Source: Tieghemiomyces parasiticus (taxonomy: Eukaryota; Kickxellomycota; Dimargaritomycetes; Dimargaritales; Dimargaritaceae). Taken from it: DNA of 18,508 nucleotides. This document shows positions 9,929 to 18,508 of this stretch, one piece after another. Within the stretch, counting starts at the first letter, position 1, and every line of letters starts with the position of its first letter. The notes beneath the pieces were generated by a model. That model searched no databases. It was not told the origin of the DNA and saw only the letters and a program-made list of their open reading frames with translations. Position numbers and translations under genes: made by a program. The stretch covers positions 1-18,508 of the forward strand of contig JANBPT010000939.1 in NCBI GenBank assembly GCA_027575765.1, written 5' to 3'.

Positions 9929-11239
9929 CTAGTACCCCCCCTCCCTTTCTTGGTAGGCCTCACGACTGACGGACCGATTTTGGTTGATATCAAACACGAT
10001 CCCCCAGTACGTTTGGTGGTCTTCTAGCCACGTCTTACTGATCAGGTACGGCAAGCAGCCGCTACATACGTACGTCTCGATCATGGATTGTGGGGCGCAC
10101 TGAACCACAAGGTCGTCGTCTTCTCGAATCCAATACTCATAGTTGATATGGATAAAGTCCATGAAGCGTGGGGCCATGTGTGGAACCAGTTCGTGTTTAT
10201 GGGTCACGCGGGCCACGTAGGCAAAAGGAAGGGTGTTGAAGAAAGCTACGAAGGGTCCGTTGCCGACGCGTGGGGAGCCGTAGGCGTATAGTTCAGTACG
10301 CCGGACGAAGTCTGGGTAGGTTAGCGCCAGGTCCACGGCGGCCAGTTGCGCCTGGGCTAGATTTAGTAACATAAGAGGAGAAAGGGTGACGGTAACGGGG
10401 GGTGCGAATGGGTATACCCTTCTCGGGTCGTGGTCATTAGAACAAAGCCGCCACTTATTAACGGGGGGCGGATAGCAACCTAAGCACCTTTAAAATGTAA
10501 GAGAGGTCGCTATTGTGCCGGTGCCGACTCACCTGCGCCCAACGAGTGGCCAGTTAAGGTTAGCGTGTAGTCTGGATGCGCGCGCATGAGCTCGCCCACG
10601 CGCGGCACAAATGTGTCCCGGTGCTCCATGTAACCCCAATGAAACCCGCCATGGACGGCCGACCCTTCGACCGTGACGGGCCAGGCCTGATGTATGAAGG
10701 ATGCATCCTCGAGGAGAGCCATGATTGTGGTCGTGCCCATGAAGGCCAATATGATGCGTTTTAGGCGATCGTTGCGGGCAAGGTAGCCTTTGCTGTGTGG
10801 AATATCACTGGCGAAGGTCATTACGACTTGGGTGCCCGCCGCGCGGCCCTCGTGGAGACAGGGTTTACATTGCCAGCCCTCAACCGGCCGGTATGCGGCG
10901 GCCGCGAATCTATACCGTTGACCACGCAGTATCATTTGTACAAGGCGGATTTCCCCCGCGTTAGCTGGCCCCATTTAGTTAATTCCATGGCTTTTGCAGA
11001 AGAAGGATAAAGGTCAAGAGTCTTATGGTAGTCCTCAACCAGCCAATGTCTAGATATTATATTCCCGGATTGCACCAGTGTTCACCTGAAAGTAGTGCTA
11101 CTTACTCGGCCATGGCCTGTAGTTTTGCTAGCTCCCCGGCCGATACGACATACTGGTTGGCTAAAATCGCTTCTTTAGTTAAGCAGCGGTTCCCTATTGT
11201 GGCTGCTGGATGTCGTGGATCCTGCTCCAAACGCAGCAT
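9929..11239 (-). CDS. Class 3 (fungal-type) lipase, three exons
   Basis: Alpha/beta-hydrolase of the Rhizomucor-type lipase_3 family, expected to hydrolyse ester bonds of acylglycerols or phospholipids. Exons in transcript order: 11239-11106, 10909-10533 and 10356-9929, totalling 312 aa in consistent phase. QYVVSAGELAKLQAMAEFAA leads into AAYRPVEGWQCKPC, the usual start of the fold. GYLARNDRLKRIILAFMGT is the strand before the oxyanion loop, where the family usually has AFRGT. The nucleophile elbow GHSLGAA gives Ser167, split by intron 2 just after the motif. YGSPRVGN follows. The acid position reads THKHELVPH, with Glu226 where the family has Asp. His284 in EDHQTYWG is the likely third member. 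The ATG at 11239 is the first in-frame Met after a stop, but no signal peptide follows it, so an upstream exon may be missing. The very short distance to a TATA motif also makes this start doubtful. Confidence 0.9.
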
Positions 11240-12075
11240 CACAAATCCGGTCAGCAACCAGCAGAGCTTTTATAAAAAGGTTGTGACCGAGAGAATACCG
11301 AGATTGACATTAGAAGGCCAAGATTAGCTGCCGCTTGGTAAGAGGGGGGCAGCTACGCTACCGTGGAGTCCGTGTCCATTCATCTCATGCTACTTACTCC
11401 GCGATGCATATTTCTAAAGTACTGCATCATGCAAGGTTAAAAATTCGGAAACACAATTATGCCGAAAACTAATGCAAGGCTGGCGACAAGGAGCCTGAAA
11501 TACTTTTAATGCCTACGGGTGTCGATTCTAGTCGTTTTCTAAGGACACCCGCGCTGACCCTGATCGACAGCTGCTCGAAAGTCGTGACTCCGGCCTAGCC
11601 CCTGTAGCGAAGGGACCGGTGGCTGATGACCTTGCCAAGCTAGAGTATGGAAGATACACCGGGCATTTTGGCCCCTCGGTTCGACACGGGAGAGTCCCCT
11701 TGCAGGTTCTCGATAGTAAGACTAAAGTGGATGCATAAAAATTCATATTTTCCTCTTCGCTAGCGACCAGGTCGTAGCTGGGAGTAGGGTGAATACCATG
11801 AGCACACTCAAAACTAGGTGAAGAGGAAACCAAACACACTGCGGGGCGTAATGTCTTTACACAAATACCTATGGTGGTAGTTATTCCCGCATACGATCAG
11901 AGTGGTGCATGGTGCACAAGCCAAGGTCATGAGCAATATAGCCTGGAGTCACCCCTTATGACGTTCTTGAGCGCCATATGAAGGCAGAGAAGGTAGGAGT
12001 AGTGATTTAACAAGCACGAGTCAATTTTTAAAGATAGCGGAGAAATGTCTGCCAGTAGGTAGAGAAGAGACGGTA
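11240..12075. promoter_or_regulatory. Intergenic: lipase upstream and FAM175 3' region
   Basis: About 840 bp between two minus-strand genes. The right part carries the 3' end of the FAM175-like gene. I see no coding sequence with family similarity; the minus-strand open frame at 11528-11839 is unrecognised and has no splice context. A missing lipase first exon would lie in the left part. Confidence 0.4.
11267..11274 (-). promoter_or_regulatory. TATA-box-like motif upstream of lipase
   Basis: The minus strand reads TATAAAAG, a perfect TATA-box match, 28 bp before the lipase ATG chosen here. That spacing would leave almost no 5' UTR, so either the motif is fortuitous or the real start lies elsewhere. 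Confidence 0.35.
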
Positions 12076-13912
12076 TTACTCGTCGGGGATCCGCAGTAGA
12101 TCGTCCTCCAGGCTGTGGTCGAGATCGTGCATATCGAAGAGCGAGCTGTAGAGAGCTGGGTTCGAATCGTTCACCACCTGCTCTGAGGATAGGGCCCGAG
12201 CCAGCGTCGCCTCGGCGATGCTGTCTTCCAGCGGTGAACACTTGCTGGCTTCTGCGCGCACTCGCTGAGCGGCTTCCTGTAAGGCCGGGAAAAAAGAGGG
12301 GCCGGTAAATGTAGATGCGACGGGCATGACGGATAAGTCGACGTGGCTAACTAACTGCAACTGATACCAGAAGCCGGCAATGATGACCCTGCACATGGCC
12401 GTATATGTCCGAGTAAGCACCTACCTTGATTAGGGTCACAAACTGCTCCAGGGCTGGCCGTGCCTCACGCTGGAACTCATAATGGCCCAAGCGGGAGATG
12501 ATGGGGGCGATCTCCACCAAGTTGGAGTGGCTGCGTGACAGCAGAGGGGGGGCGTCGAAAGGTGGTAGCGGGGAAAAGGTAGGTCAGGTGTCAACAAGCT
12601 AGTTGAAACACGGTGCCAGAGGCCAGACCAGTCGCGGTCGATTCTCAGTAACGACATCGCACGGATATCAAACACGCCTCTTACCTGAGCAGCTCTTTAA
12701 GGTATAGCCGCACCATTAGCGGCCCGGGATTCTTGCTGAGCGGGTCTGTCGAGGTAATCACTTTCAGACCGACACGACGCGGGGACGGCCTCGATGTGAC
12801 TGACTTCATGTCACTGGCTGGGCCAGTGGCGGTGGCAGAAGTGCCCGCTTCCCAAAACGACCACGTGATACCCCGCGGTAGCAAAGGTGCACATGACACC
12901 ATAGGGGGCGGCATGTCCGGTGGCGGAGTTGTGAAGAGGGCCAGAAGCATGGTCATGTTGGCGGGCTCTACCGGAATACCGGCCCTGGAGCGGAACTGAT
13001 TAAAATGCGCGGCAAGATGGGCAGCGACGGCCTGGTCACGCAGGGATGGGATTCCAGGTGATGAAGGCCGGAAACGGACGTAGCCCACGACTGGCTACGG
13101 TGACGCGTTTCATGTCGGTAGTCGTGGCGATGTGGACGAAATAGAATAGTATACGTTAGCGTAGTTTACCGCACTTCGTAGGCAGCAATGAGAGTGACGT
13201 ACAATTAACTAGGCACTCTATTTTGGAGATAGGGGTCGTCAAGAAGATTTCCTCGCTCTCCCTCCATGACGGTTTGCTCCGGCGGGCGGGGACTTACCAA
13301 GCTGGACAGCTGGTAGGCCTCAACGACGGCCATATCGAGGGATCCGTCCTGGTGATAAAACCGGGGGCCTGTGGCGTCCCATTCATAGAAGCTAGTAATA
13401 CCTGGCAGGGAATATCAAATGAAAAGTTGCCATGGGAGAGAGAGAGGTCAAGGAGAATTAGGGGAAGTGTTTGTCTAGCGGATATTGAACGGGCGAGAGC
13501 AGCCAGTTGCCGCGGTCAGTGCCCTCATTTGAACGTTGGAACGTAGGGCGAGCTATCATACCAGGCTAGTCTATTACATACTTGTTATGGCTGATTCAGG
13601 TCCGGAATGCAGGCCTTCGTGGTCGTTGGGGGAAAACTTTACCTCGGTCTCGACGGTTCCGAGGAGGAGCCCTTCCTGCATTGTAAACGATTAACACCAT
13701 AGTATCATGTGAGTCAGGCATATTGTTTAAGCCATGGGCAAAAACCCTACCACCGTGTCGACCAAGCCCGTTACGAAAATCATACCTAGCGACGGAAGCA
13801 TAGGGCCACTTACCATGTCCCGGCCGCGGGCGAAAAAAATATCAAACAGGTCGTTGAGGAACAGGGCTGTGGCCGTCGCTGACACACGGCGACTCTCTTG
13901 ACTGACCACCAT
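12076..13912 (-). CDS. Abraxas/FAM175-like MPN-domain scaffold protein (six exons)
   Basis: FAM175 proteins carry a catalytically dead MPN domain and scaffold the K63-specific deubiquitinase BRCC36 (BRISC and BRCA1-A complexes). Exons in transcript order: 13912-13814, 13675-13582, 13401-13298, 13094-12685, 12530-12425 and 12276-12076, totalling 337 aa with every phase agreeing. Exon 1 starts at aaaccATGG. MEGLLLGTVETE (33-44) matches the GxLLG of MPN domains. SITSFYEWDATG (about 65-76) matches the SFY...G of FAM175. PVVGYVRFRP (100-109) matches its VIGWYRFRR, followed by SLRDQAVAAHLAAHF. MLLALFTTP fits the next strand. No HxH...D zinc motif is seen, as expected for a dead MPN domain. The second half (LYLKELLRSHSNLVEIAPII and on) looks helical, and the C-terminus is acidic (LEDDLLRIPDE). 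Another MPN-dead protein is the alternative. Confidence 0.7.
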
Positions 13913-14654
13913 GGTTTCTTGGTAGCGTCGGAAAGGGAACTACCAGCACCGTGGTTAGGTATTGTTACTGAGAGTATGGTCGGTTGGGCTAGCAGGGCAG
14001 AGTTATGCGGAGGACAATAAAAAAGGTGTGCGAAATGCAAGGTTGGGAGAATTGACAAGCTGTGAAATACTTGTAGAGTATCCGAAGCGTAGACCTAGGA
14101 ATGCGGTTTGCTGATGCGTAGTGAAGTGAAATGCAAGGCACAACAACCGACCGGACGGCCATGAGTCCCGAGTGGCTTTCCAAGGGCGTATGATTTGCTA
14201 GGGCTCTTCGTCTCCGCCGGGCCTTCACGCCAGCCTATCAACAGCCCCCGAAGCGCCACAGCGTAACTTGGTACCACTGCTGTTCTTCGAGAACGCCCTC
14301 TCCCTTCTCTTGCCTACATTATGGGAGGTACTGTGGCAAAGCTCTGCTCCCAAGTGTAAACACGGTGGCCGGTCACTTCAAATTGGGCCCAGGGATAACT
14401 CTAAACGCTATGAGCTCAGGCGCAATCTCTGTGGGGAATAGAATGGAAATAATGTAGAGCGGGGGGGGGTCGGAGAGTCGAGAGAATCGGCGCTGCTGGG
14501 TCCACCTTGACCTTCAGGAATGATCCATACCGTATATTTCTTCTCTTCGCCCTTGCTTATTCCTCCTACCGCGTCTTCAATCTGCCCCGACTACTCCCCA
14601 CCCGCTCGACCCGTTCCCACCTCATTGCGACCAACCCAAGGTTCATCACCTCCC
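13913..14654. promoter_or_regulatory. Divergent promoter region of FAM175-like and UXT-like genes
   Basis: The only head-to-head gene pair in the window shares this 742-bp spacer. It carries a G9 run at 14461-14469 and, just before the UXT start, a pyrimidine-rich stretch (about 14530-14650) typical of fungal 5' leaders. The frame into UXT is open from 14520, but that upstream part is low-complexity and not UXT-like. No classical TATA box was identified with confidence. Confidence 0.5.
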
Positions 14655-15089
14655 ATGGCCGACATCTCAGCCCAGATCGCCAAGTACGAGGCCTTCGTCA
14701 CCGACCAGCTCCAGCCTGATCTGGCCACGGTGTTGGCGGATCGGGACGCGGTGTACGAGCGGATAGCCGAGTATCTCAAACTGCGCAATAACATCGAGAT
14801 CCTTGACCGGCAACAGCTAACCTCGCTCAAGACCCAGGTCGACTTGGGTTCCAATTTTTACGTGCAGGCCCATGTCCCTGACACTACCTATGTGTACGTC
14901 AACGTCGGCCAGGGTTTCCACCTGCAAATGACCCACGCCGAGGCCTTGGAATACATTGCGCGCAAGGATACGCAGTTGCAGGGCCAGGCCGATAAACTGA
15001 GCCAAAAGGCGAACCATATTAAGGCTCAAATCCGGACCGTCTACCTCGCCCTGGCCGAAATTATGCAGCTGGGCGCCGGAAAGCCGTGA
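14655..15089 (+). CDS. UXT: UXT-like prefoldin alpha-class subunit
   Basis: Single-exon, 144-aa protein of the prefoldin alpha family, best matching UXT, a subunit of the R2TP/URI prefoldin-like complex that helps assemble large protein complexes such as RNA polymerases. The layout is classic: an N-terminal coiled coil (about 2-58, with YERIAEYLKLRNNIEILDRQ), a beta-hairpin core (TQVDLGSNFYVQAHVPDTTY, 60-79, then VYVNVGQGFHLQMT), and a C-terminal coiled coil (about 95-138). The VDLGSNFYVQA and VYVNVGxGF motifs fit UXT better than canonical PFD5. Start chosen at the ATG in cctcccATGG because the family begins about ten residues before the first helix. Human UXT is of similar size. The gene is divergent from FAM175 and convergent with IDH. 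Confidence 0.88.
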   Translation: MADISAQIAKYEAFVTDQLQPDLATVLADRDAVYERIAEYLKLRNNIEILDRQQLTSLKTQVDLGSNFYVQAHVPDTTYVYVNVGQGFHLQMTHAEALEYIARKDTQLQGQADKLSQKANHIKAQIRTVYLALAEIMQLGAGKP

Positions 15090-15509
15090 ACTCCGAAGGC
15101 CTTTTCTGACATACCCTCCCGACGTTAAGGATAGGACACCACAATGTAAAATAACCTCCCCATAAAAATGGCTACATCACGGCGACGCCTCCCAATGCCT
15201 CTAGGCGATAGCCGTTAATAGAATAATCGGAAAGAAGGGTTGTCCACAACTCTGCTAGATTTATTTACTTACAGGGACCAACGGACCCTCCTGGAAAGGC
15301 GAAAACCCCGGGCCGGTGACCGGCAATCGACCAGTTTCGGTCGTAGCTAACTAGGCACAAACGGGTCTCCACAATACTCATACGTACCGAAGGCGACAGT
15401 GGCAGAGGATGGGGCGAGGGCCAGTGTTGGCCTCCAGCGGTAGCCCCAATGACCTATCAATTCATATCCACTCGGAAAACATGGATACTGGATGGTTCTA
15501 TTCGTCCAT
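15090..15509. other. Convergent 3' region between UXT and IDH2
   Basis: A 420-bp tail-to-tail spacer holding both 3' UTRs. AT-rich strings near 15144-15170 on the plus strand could act as polyadenylation elements for UXT. No gene is visible. Confidence 0.5.
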
Positions 15510-17376
15510 TCACAGGTTGCCGATGATGGCGTCGGTATACTGCGTGTTGGTGGAGCGGCCGCCCAGGTCGCCAGTGAGAACCTTGCCGGCGGCGATGGTC
15601 TTGAACACGGCAGACTCGATGGCGTCAGCCTGAGCAAACAGGTTCATGTGGCGCAGCATCATGACGGCGGACAAGAGAAGGGCGGTGGGGTTGGCCTTGT
15701 CCTGGCCGGCGATATCGGGGGCGGTACCGTGGACGGACTCGAAGATGGACGCATCACGGCCAATGTTACCCGACGGGGTGAGGCCCAGGCCGCCGATGAG
15801 GCCGGCGCACATATCACTGAGGATATCGCCATACAGGTTGGGCATGACCATCACGGTGTTGCTGAAGTTGACGGGGTTCTGGGTGATGTGCAGGCAGGCC
15901 CGGTCGAGCAGAATGTCGTCAAACTTGACGTCTGGGAATTGCTCGGCCAGATCCTGGCACGCGCTGAGGAACAGTCCGTCCGACAGCTTCATGATGTTGG
16001 CCTTGTGCACGGCGGTGACGTGGTTGCGGCCGGAGGTGCGGGCGTACTCAAAGGCGAAGCGAGCGCACCGCTCCGAGGCCTGCCGGGTGATCAGCTTGAT
16101 GCTCTGCACCACGCCGTCCACCACCTCGTGCTCGATCCCGCTGTATTCACCCTCGGTGTTCTCGCGGATCAGCACCGTGTCGACGTCTTCGTAGGGGGTC
16201 TTGAAGCCCACGATGCTCTTACACGGGCGCACGTTGGCGTAGAGGTTGAAGGTGCGCCGCAGGGTCAGGTTGAGCGACACGTGGCCCTTGCCGATGGGCG
16301 TGGCCAGGGGGCCCTTGAGGGCAATGGTGTTCTTCTGTACCGAGTGGAGGGCGGCGTCGGGAATCACGGTGCGGCCGTTGCGGATGACGGGGGTCACGTC
16401 GACGGACTCCCACTCGATAGGAACCTGGATGCCATGAAGGATAGTGGTGGGAAGAGACGGGGGAGACCGGTTAGCGGTGAATAGTGAAGAGCATAGCTGA
16501 CGGGCGATTCACATCAGGGGAGAGTGACAAGTAAAGAGAAAGCCCACAGGCTCGGTATGTCGGTAACGGGCAGCTGCGTCATAGAAGGGGTCAACGGAGA
16601 CGTGTAGGAAAGAGTAACAGGTCTTACCTTGGCAGCAGCGAACACGCGCTCAACAGATTTGGAGATCTCGGGACCAATACCGTCACCGGGGATCATGGTA
16701 ACCTCGTAGTTACCCTGTACGTAGGTAGGTTAGGTGGGGCCAAGAGTGGTGGAGGAGGTATAAGACGAACGCCAGAGTTTACAGGATGTGACGGTTTAGT
16801 CAGGGTAATGGATATACAGTGACAGATGGCGGTCTGACTAGCTCTCCGCGACAAAGAGTCGCCTTTCATAAACCAAATTGACCAATCCTTACCCGAGTGT
16901 TCTTCTTGCCGACGTAGGCACCGATGGCGGACGACTTGGCGGTGGCCATGGTCCGAGCCAACTGGTCAAGGTGAGTGGACGGCGGGACCGAGGCAGCACA
17001 CGTAGCGTATACCGCAAGAGTGATGGCGAAGGGGTGGGTGGGGATCCACAGGCAGATAGGGCACGGAAGGTTAGTACTAGGCGTCGTTACGGGCTGTCGA
17101 TTAGGCAGCGGTCCCTAGGGAGGACCGATCAGAGACGTTCTGCCGTCATGAGGGGTGGCGGTTGGGAGTCAGGTCGCGCGTCAGCCAGAATCCAACGCGG
17201 CCACCGCCCCCGCCTTTCTACCGCTGACTGTGCCTAGAAGCCTGCCTGGAGAGGCCAGGTCGCCGGCACGCTGGGTCAGTAACTCGAAGGAAATAGGCCG
17301 AAACAAGATAGGGCACGGTGCGTACCTGAGGCTTGGCCAGGGCACCGAGAAGACCAGAGGAACGGAGAGCGAGCAT
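15510..17376 (-). CDS. IDH2: Mitochondrial NAD-isocitrate dehydrogenase catalytic subunit (four exons)
   Basis: Catalytic subunit of the mitochondrial NAD-dependent isocitrate dehydrogenase (yeast Idh2, animal IDH3A), which converts isocitrate to 2-oxoglutarate, CO2 and NADH in the TCA cycle. Exons in transcript order: 17376-17326, 16961-16893, 16714-16628 and 16424-15510, totalling 373 aa; all introns are phase 0. Residues 1 to about 35 ([17 protein letters not shown] then LARTMATAK) are basic and acid-free, as in a mitochondrial presequence. [20 protein letters not shown] starts the fold. [16 protein letters not shown] and [17 protein letters not shown] bind substrate. [13 protein letters not shown] holds the catalytic Lys210. 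[19 protein letters not shown] has metal-binding Asp269 and Asp273. [15 protein letters not shown] forms the NAD site. Residue identity favours the catalytic over the regulatory subunit. Length matches yeast (about 369 aa). Confidence 0.96.
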
Positions 17377-18435
17377 GGTGAACAGAATGCCGAACTGGTA
17401 GTGGGATTCAGAAACTGTGAGCCGTGGGGGATAGGGAAGGGCAATGAGCTGCGAGTCGAACGTAAGAGTCTCAAGACGAAGCGGGCGGATGGAAGATAAG
17501 TCGGAATGACAAGACCGGAGCGATGTGCCCAACGGAATGAGGGGCTTTGGTACAGGTGAGACGTGGGTGGAGGTGGCAGGGCGACGGGTCTCGGGGTGGG
17601 GTAAGTGGGGTGGGAGGTACACGTCCTCCAAATCTCGTGCCACTCTTCCCCCCCCCGCCGCCGAGTTGGGGCAAGGACTAGCCCACGACCGGCCGCCGTC
17701 CTCATTACGGGACCGTCTGCACGGCTCCTCTGACCTTTAAACTGCTCGGCCATTACAGAAGGGTTGCTTTCGTTAAAACCACTTGAAATCTAGCGAGCCC
17801 GTCCGTTGGGGTGAGAGGGTAGGGAAAAAAAAAGATAACGGGGAGATAGGCTCATAGGGCCCGTTCGCCACAGTCGGCTTCCCAATCCGCCTATCGCAAG
17901 CCCGGCCGGTAGTTGAGCGGATGTGGCAACCGCTTACGCCACACCCACGCCCCGTGAAGGCTCTGATGGGGCACGCCCGCCAACCAGCTCACATCTAGTC
18001 CTTCTCGCATACCATGGATCTGCTGTGCACCCCCCCCCCCTACCAGAGCTCGGACACAAACGTACTCCATCCTCCCTCCTACCACGCTCCAGCTGCTGAT
18101 TATCTATTCTGGTTGTCTGCGGTAAATGATACGAAGAGGGTAATAAGGTCTGAACAGGCCTAGAGATAGGGCGCCTGGCAGGTCCATCGTTCTCCCACCT
18201 TACACGCCCTCCAGGTGGGACTTGGGTCGCCGGGGCCTTAATAACATTAGCTGGGGTGGAATGTGCAAATTTATACATAAAGTGAACCACACAATGATGG
18301 CTGTAAAGCAGAGAGGAGGGACCCTGAACCTTGTAGTCCCTAAAGGCCATTTGGTAGAGCTTTTTTTTTTAAAAAAAAAATAGGAAATTGTTTCCATGGC
18401 TAACGAAGTATCAGCTCTCAGTAAGCACAGTATAC
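17377..18435. other. IDH2 upstream region and gene-free right flank
   Basis: The part next to 17376 is the IDH2 5' leader and promoter, pyrimidine-rich on the minus strand to about 17660. Beyond it I see no gene with family similarity. Open frames at 17181-17753 and 17934-18350 (minus) are low-complexity, rich in Pro/Ser or Arg, and unrecognised. Homopolymers are frequent: C9 at 17648-17656, A9 at 17825-17833, C11 at 18030-18040. Confidence 0.45.
18361..18380. repeat. T10A10 homopolymer palindrome
   Basis: Ten T are followed directly by ten A, a perfect inverted repeat of 20 bp with no loop. Such rigid poly(dA:dT) tracts are typical of nucleosome-poor promoter DNA; it lies about 110 bp from the possible exon at the window edge. 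Confidence 0.9.
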
Positions 18436-18491
18436 TTGCCGCTGGACCCAGCCTCCACCTCTTTTTTCCGATTGCGGGTGCCGTCGAACAT
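18436..18491 (-). CDS. Possible first exon of an unrecognised gene at the edge
   Basis: On the minus strand an ATG at 18491 opens a charged 18-codon run (MFDGTRNRKKEVEAGSSG plus two bases) ending at a GTATAC that could be a splice donor. The composition looks like real protein rather than random reading, but the family is not recognised and the continuation exon was not found. It could equally be noise. Confidence 0.2.
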
Positions 18492-18508
18492 GGAAGTGGA
18501 TACACTCG

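Noticed and set aside
12076..13912. Active JAMM deubiquitinase (BRCC36 or CSN5 type)
   Set aside because: No HxH...SxxD zinc motif is present; at that place the sequence reads VVGYVRFRP, as in the catalytically dead FAM175 proteins.
14520..14654. N-terminal extension of UXT (open frame from 14520)
   Set aside because: The extra 45 residues are Ser/Pro-rich translation of a CT-rich leader and do not resemble prefoldin; the ATG at 14655 fits the family length.
15492..16484. 330-aa plus-strand open frame
   Set aside because: It is the exact antisense shadow of the last IDH2 exon, Gly/Val/His-rich with no family resemblance; GC-rich coding DNA often leaves such open antisense frames.
18436..18508. 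Start of a HUL5/UBE3C-type HECT ubiquitin ligase
   Set aside because: The opening MF.G...R loosely recalls that family, but the following NLGG-type motif is absent and no next exon was found.

Overview
The window looks like nuclear DNA of a fungus with intron-rich genes. Reconstructed genes carry short spliceosomal introns (121-364 nt) with donors mostly GTAAGT or close variants, and pyrimidine-rich promoter stretches. The proteins are core eukaryotic ones: Elongin-A, Erv46/ERGIC3, UBA3, Abraxas-like, UXT and NAD-isocitrate dehydrogenase. A nonribosomal peptide synthetase (NRPS) fragment also fits a fungus. An early-diverging lineage is plausible, but this is inferred from gene content and intron density, not proven. 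No tRNA, rRNA, CRISPR array or intact transposon was seen. Exon models were built by eye from splice sites, reading phase and family similarity.

Layout. 1-3255: gene-poor, with a (TA)11 microsatellite and a decayed NRPS epimerization domain (585-1666). 3256-4732 (+): Elongin-A in six exons, one of them a 22-nt microexon. 5644-7278 (+): ERGIC3/Erv46 in three exons. 7726-9576 (-): UBA3, the NEDD8-activating E1 catalytic subunit, in four exons and tail-to-tail with ERGIC3. 9929-11239 (-): a class 3 lipase in three exons. 12076-13912 (-): an Abraxas/FAM175-like MPN-domain protein in six exons. 14655-15089 (+): single-exon UXT-like prefoldin, divergent from the FAM175 gene. 15510-17376 (-): mitochondrial NAD-isocitrate dehydrogenase catalytic subunit in four exons, convergent with UXT. 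17377-18508: no confident gene, several homopolymer tracts, and a possible first exon of another minus-strand gene at the edge.

Function. Three of the seven genes belong to ubiquitin or ubiquitin-like pathways. Elongin-A is a substrate receptor of cullin-RING ligases, UBA3 starts the neddylation that activates cullins, and Abraxas-like proteins scaffold K63 deubiquitinase complexes. They are transcribed separately, so the proximity may be chance. The others serve ER-Golgi transport (ERGIC3), co-chaperone complexes (UXT), the TCA cycle (IDH) and lipid hydrolysis (lipase). I found no convincing new multi-gene system. The best leads are the decayed NRPS locus, the altered catalytic triad of the lipase, the fungal Abraxas-like gene and the Elongin-A microexon.
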